Assembly: GCF_001557535.2 (NCBI RefSeq)
Contig: NZ_CP014307.1
Span: 496,001 to 560,000, forward strand
Reading direction: 5' to 3'
DNA length: 64,000 bases
DNA from: Burkholderia sp. PAMC 26561
GTDB taxonomy: Bacteria > Pseudomonadota > Gammaproteobacteria > Burkholderiales > Burkholderiaceae
Shown: positions 60,948 through 64,000 of the stretch, piece by piece
How positions within the stretch are numbered: position 1 is the first letter of the stretch
Layout: each line of letters begins with the position of its first letter
Program-made: the position numbers and the translations under genes
Notes under the pieces: model-generated
What the model was told of the DNA's origin: nothing
The model's database searches: none
The model's input: the letters and a program-made list of their open reading frames with translations, nothing else

Positions 60948-61436
60948 CTAGACCGTCAATACGCGGGCCACGATTCGCGCAAGCCGCTTTACATGACGCG
61001 GCGCTGGAAGAATATCCGCGCCGGAAAATAATATAGGCGCGCCCTCCTCGCTGGTGATCGTCCGGCCACCACACTCATAAGCCACGATCACGCGCTCTCC
61101 TACGGGCGTATTGAACAACTCGTGCCACGAGAAAATCACGGCGTACCCGTCCTGCGCCACGGCGATAAAAACTGTTCGCTTGAATTGTCCTGCCGGCTCG
61201 GGTTGCAAGCCCGCTCTCAGAATCAGATCCTTCAACAGCACGCCACGGTACGTATCCACGCTTCGAATAAAACGGTTGGTCGTATAGCAGCGAAGGTCGA
61301 AGGGATCGGAGACAACCGCAGGTTGTTCCCTGAATTCTGCGAGGTCGACCGTCAAGGGACGCAGGAAATCGCCCTCCAGCGAAATGACAGTCTTGGCGTC
61401 CTCGACTACGAGTGCCTGAGCGTTGGCATCACTCAT
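60948..61436 (-). CDS. Sulfite-oxidase-fold (molybdopterin-binding) protein retaining the candidate Mo cysteine
   Basis: 162 aa, no signal peptide. Moco-domain pattern: SLEGDFLRPLTVDLAEF, then DLRCYTTNRFIRSVDTYRGVLLKDLILRAGL where the Cys sits at the position of the Mo ligand, and TVFIAVAQDGYAVIFSWHELFNTPVGERVIVAYE. The last part (IVARVLTV) is short, lacking the dimer domain. GGAGG precedes the ATG. Its promoter region carries ModE-like site 4, 40 bases upstream. May bind molybdopterin, or be a vestigial fold; enzymatic role unknown. Confidence 0.8.
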   Translation of the reverse strand: MSDANAQALVVEDAKTVISLEGDFLRPLTVDLAEFREQPAVVSDPFDLRCYTTNRFIRSVDTYRGVLLKDLILRAGLQPEPAGQFKRTVFIAVAQDGYAVIFSWHELFNTPVGERVIVAYECGGRTITSEEGAPILFSGADILPAPRHVKRLARIVARVLTV

Positions 61437-61476
61437 CTTGTGTCCTCCAGGGACCGGTTGCAGACAACTGCTACGT

Positions 61477-61500
61477 CATTATATCCACGTGAATATTACG
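61477..61500. promoter_or_regulatory. ModE-box-like site 4
   Basis: CATTATAT-N8-ATATTACG; each half differs by one base from CGTTATAT/ATATAACG. It lies between the divergent sulfite-oxidase-fold gene and the lipoprotein gene. A lone half-site CGTTATAT also occurs at 61595-61602, closer to the lipoprotein. Confidence 0.65.
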
Positions 61501-61630
61501 ACGTCGAAAAGCGATGCTGACATGCGCGTGAACCATGTTGGACATACCGCTTTTCGCATATGCGGCGTGCGGCCGGGAACAACCGGGACTTAAGCGTTAT
61601 ATTAAGTGCCCCGTCGCAACGAGAACCAAC

Positions 61631-62590
61631 ATGGATTTTTCATATCTGACCGCGCGTTTTGTGAGCCTTCCGCGCATCGCTTTCTGTGCGTTGTCGGCGT
61701 CGGTGGCGTTATCGCTTGCGGGTTGCGGGTCTGCGCAAATCGCAAGCGCGCCTCAGCAAATAACGCTCGATGCGCGCCCTAACGGCATTGCTATTGCTCA
61801 AGCCGATGGCCGCATTTTCATAACCGACGATAAAACCAACAGCGTGCTTGTATCGACGGATGGCAAGACCTTTGTGCCGTTTGCAGTCATTGCGCCAATC
61901 GCGGGACAATCCAATGCGCTCAGTCAGGTGACGTTCTCGACCAAGGGCACACTGCTGATAGAACGCTTCGGTTTCGGCACGTCCGGCGCCGTAATGGAGG
62001 TCGGCGCGAACAAATCAGTGGCAATGCTTTCGGGGATCGATCCCGCACGGCGCCGATTGGGACTGGCCGTTATCGGCCCGGGAAGATTGCTTTCAACATG
62101 GTTCGTCAAGGAGGGGAGCGCGCCCGCAACGGGCGGCGTAAGCCTGATCACTTACGACGAATCCACGCACGCGGCATCCGAACACAACGTGCTGTCCGGG
62201 TTGGCGAAACCTGTGGGAATTGTCGTGCGAGGCGATGCGGTATCGATTTCGGACCAGGGGAACAACATGATTCTCAAGACCAGCCTTGCCGGATTGCTGG
62301 ATCATTCGCAAGCGGGCGGCCTCAAGACGCAAGTGGTGAAGATCAACGGTCCGGATCTGCTTGCCATTGATACAAGCGGTGCGCTCTACACAAAATGCAA
62401 CGCAACCGCGGTATGCCGGATCACGCCTGACAACACGGTGACTGAAGTCGCAAACGGTTTCGACGATGCGCGCGGTGTGGCAATCGACCCATTGCACCGT
62501 TCGCTTTACGTCGTGGACCGTGCAAAAGGAGCAAACGGCGCCAGCATTTTGAGGATCATTCCGCTGAACCAGGCCGCTGCCACTAACTGA
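61631..62590 (+). CDS. Putative lipoprotein with beta-propeller-like repeats
   Basis: 319 aa. Start at ATG 61631 gives MDFSYLTARFVSLPRIAFCALSASVALSLAGCGS, a lipoprotein signal with lipobox LAGC. The rest has SMP-30/NHL-like strands (PNGIAIAQADGRIFITDDKTNSVLVSTDGK; KPVGIVVRGDAVSISDQGNNMILKT; DDARGVAIDPLHRSLYVVDRAKG). No catalytic motif seen. Lies in the ModE-site-rich region and may bind or sense a metal oxyanion at the cell surface, which is speculation. Confidence 0.7.
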   Translation: MDFSYLTARFVSLPRIAFCALSASVALSLAGCGSAQIASAPQQITLDARPNGIAIAQADGRIFITDDKTNSVLVSTDGKTFVPFAVIAPIAGQSNALSQVTFSTKGTLLIERFGFGTSGAVMEVGANKSVAMLSGIDPARRRLGLAVIGPGRLLSTWFVKEGSAPATGGVSLITYDESTHAASEHNVLSGLAKPVGIVVRGDAVSISDQGNNMILKTSLAGLLDHSQAGGLKTQVVKINGPDLLAIDTSGALYTKCNATAVCRITPDNTVTEVANGFDDARGVAIDPLHRSLYVVDRAKGANGASILRIIPLNQAAATN

Positions 62591-62596
62591 TCTGAC

Positions 62597-63025
62597 TTAG
62601 TCATCCACGCCGATGATCACGCTCGACGCCTTGAAGATCGCCGTAGCCACCTTGCCGGTCGCGAGCGCAAGACGTTGAGCACTTTCATTCGTGACGATCG
62701 CCGCGATCTGCGCGCCGCCCGCTACGGTAATGACGACTTCCGTATTCACGGCGCCCGGCGTGACCGCCGAGATCGTACCGGCAAAGCCGTTTCGCGCCGA
62801 CGTCTGGCTGTTGGCCACGTCGACCATCACGATGACCGACGACGCCTTGACCAACGCAAACGCAGCCTTTCCGGCCGCAAGACCCAGGGACGTCGCACTG
62901 CCATGCGTAATCACCGAGACAATCTCGAGGCCGTCGTTGGCGCGCAGCACGATTTCGTCGTTCACGGCGCCGTGTTTGACATCCACCACTTCACCCACGA
63001 ATTGATTTCGGGCGCTTGTACGCAT
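62597..63025 (-). CDS. Di-Mop molbindin
   Basis: 142 aa consisting of two tandem Mop/TOBE domains, each starting SARNxFxGxxxxVxxGAVNxE and ending KASSVIxxVD. Mop domains bind molybdate or tungstate in a multimer and buffer or store it. ATG 63025 with GGAG upstream. It supplies the effector-type domains that the local ModE lacks. Convergent with the lipoprotein gene (6 bases) and divergent from modA. Confidence 0.9.
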   Translation of the reverse strand: MRTSARNQFVGEVVDVKHGAVNDEIVLRANDGLEIVSVITHGSATSLGLAAGKAAFALVKASSVIVMVDVANSQTSARNGFAGTISAVTPGAVNTEVVITVAGGAQIAAIVTNESAQRLALATGKVATAIFKASSVIIGVDD

Positions 63026-63216
63026 TTTTATCTCCGGTTGCGGCGTCCTCAGGCGGGCATGAACGGCCGCAAGGCAAGAACGCACGTTGTAGTGTGATTG
63101 CCGGTTCGCAGGCAAGCCAGAAGTTTACCTGCGCAACAGGGCGGACGCGAGTCAAATTGCCGCGAAAAACCGCCTTTCGACGTGATGATCGGGTTAGCGA
63201 ACTCCGTATGTCTCAG

Positions 63217-63240
63217 CGTAATATAGCGCCCTTTATTACG
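63217..63240. promoter_or_regulatory. ModE-box-like site 5
   Basis: CGTAATAT-N8-TTATTACG, same total length as the other sites; 7 of 8 and 6 of 8 matches to the halves. It ends 56 bases before modA and lies 191 bases ahead of the divergent molbindin gene. Confidence 0.65.
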
Positions 63241-63296
63241 CCCTTTATTACCCCTTGGTACCTTTCAACCAGAATCGGAAAACCGTGGAGAACAAG

Positions 63297-64000
63297 ATGA
63301 TCCGTAAGGCAATGGTGTCTGTTGCAGTGATGGCCGGCGCGATGTTCGCGCACACCGCAGTAGCCGACGACAACGTCGTCAACGTCCTGTATGCAGGCTC
63401 GCTCGTGAACCTGATGGAGCGCAGTGTCGGTCCTGCGTTCGAGAAGGAAACCGGTCTTCATTTCCAGGGCTACGCGGCGGGTTCAAACAAGATTGCCAAC
63501 GAGATCAAGGGCAAACTGCGTCGCGGTGATGTGTTCATCAGCGCAAGCCCGAAGGTCAACACGGGTTTGATGGGCGCGGCCAATGGCGATCATGTCGCGT
63601 GGTATGTGACCTTCGCCGAATCGCCGTTAATGATCGGCTATAACCCGCGCAGCAAGTTCGCGGGCGAATTCAAGACCAAGCGCTGGGATCAGGTTCTGCA
63701 GGAACCGGGCATCAAGATTGGCCGCACCGATCCCAAGCTGGATCCGAAGGGCGCGTTCACGGTCGAGATGGTGACGAAGGCGGCCGGCCTTTATCACCAG
63801 CCTGATCTGGTCGAGAACACCCTTGGCGCCGCTGAGAATCCGGAGCAGGTCTTGCCTGAAGAAGCGCTTGTCGGACGTCTGCAATCCGGACAACTCGATG
63901 CAGGTTTCTTCTATTCAACCGAAACGTCGGACCTGAAGATTCCATCCATTCGTCCCGCGCCTGAATTGCAGGCCAAGGCGAGCTACACGCTCGCCATCCT
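63297..64000 (+). CDS. modA: Molybdate/tungstate-binding periplasmic protein (WtpA/ModA), partial
   Basis: The gene runs off the right edge after about 234 residues. Signal peptide MIRKAMVSVAVMAGAMFAHTAVAD; mature start DNVVNVLYAGSLVNLMERSVGPAFEKETG, then GYAAGSNKIANEIKGKLRRGDVFISASPKVN and ESPLMIGYNPRSKFAGEF. The YAGSL-type start and GS/ASP oxyanion loops fit the WtpA-like branch of ModA. ATG 63297 with GGAG upstream. modB and modC genes probably follow outside the window. Confidence 0.88.
   Translation, partial: MIRKAMVSVAVMAGAMFAHTAVADDNVVNVLYAGSLVNLMERSVGPAFEKETGLHFQGYAAGSNKIANEIKGKLRRGDVFISASPKVNTGLMGAANGDHVAWYVTFAESPLMIGYNPRSKFAGEFKTKRWDQVLQEPGIKIGRTDPKLDPKGAFTVEMVTKAAGLYHQPDLVENTLGAAENPEQVLPEEALVGRLQSGQLDAGFFYSTETSDLKIPSIRPAPELQAKASYTLAI

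Noticed and set aside
61595..61602. A sixth ModE-like site before the lipoprotein gene
   Set aside because: Only the left half CGTTATAT is present; the right half at the 24-bp spacing (CCGTCGCA) does not match, so I did not list it as a site.

Overview
The window is 64 kb of high-GC DNA with dense, mostly intact genes. It looks like a chromosome or large replicon of a Burkholderiaceae betaproteobacterium, probably the Caballeronia/Paraburkholderia group. The reasons are an OmpC-type porin with the typical MKMKI...AHAQSSVTLYG start, a BetR-receiver regulator, tandem LysR/amino-acid transport/catabolism cassettes, and a dispersed intergenic repeat of a kind I remember from Burkholderia. I see no rRNA, tRNA, insertion sequence, prophage or CRISPR array.

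Layout, left to right. (1) 0-4 kb: an RND efflux permease and its adaptor (cut by the left edge). (2) 4-11.3 kb: a GT9 glycosyltransferase, an exported lipid-anchored clan-A glycoside hydrolase with a duplicated N-terminal module, a GAF-PAS-PAS-GGDEF protein and a TPR/GT9-like fusion. (3) 11.4-17.2 kb: a LysR regulator divergent from an argH paralogue fused operonically to a polar amino-acid ABC transporter, then a PaiB-like flavoprotein. (4) 17.3-29.9 kb: a long minus-strand catabolic cluster: PotABCD-type uptake, a three-subunit flavin/iron-sulfur dehydrogenase, an antiquitin-type aldehyde dehydrogenase, an aminoadipate-type aminotransferase and a DUF1338/HglS enzyme, with a divergent LysR gene. 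Together they make a coherent route from lysine/pipecolate (or an N-substituted lysine) through 2-aminoadipate and 2-oxoadipate to D-2-hydroxyglutarate. (5) 30-31.3 kb: a DUF6088-Fic toxin-antitoxin-like pair in which fic has a one-base frameshift at a G tract. (6) 31.4-41.5 kb: PrpF-type isomerase, secreted beta-propeller, hybrid kinase, LexA-controlled dinB-alkB, chemoreceptor, arsC. (7) 41.5-45.3 kb: guanidinobutyrase operon with divergent LysR. (8) 46-53 kb: BetR-receiver/hybrid kinase/sulfite-oxidase-fold signalling set, NERD-helicase, GST, a lone receiver. (9) 53-56.2 kb: hydroxyproline epimerase and deaminase with an AraC regulator.

(10) 56.3-64 kb is the most interesting part. It looks like a molybdate-responsive regulon. 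Five intergenic sites have the form CGTTATAT-N8-ATATnnCG or close variants, all with the same 24-bp geometry as the ModE box. They precede an unknown 167-aa gene, a DUF2325 gene, the nifQ-like/porin divergent pair, a sulfite-oxidase-fold protein/lipoprotein divergent pair, and the molbindin/modA divergent pair. The local ModE is only the DNA-binding half, and a separate gene encodes a di-Mop molbindin. This suggests that unknown proteins, a porin and a NifQ-like protein belong to molybdenum acquisition or handling outside any visible nitrogenase context.
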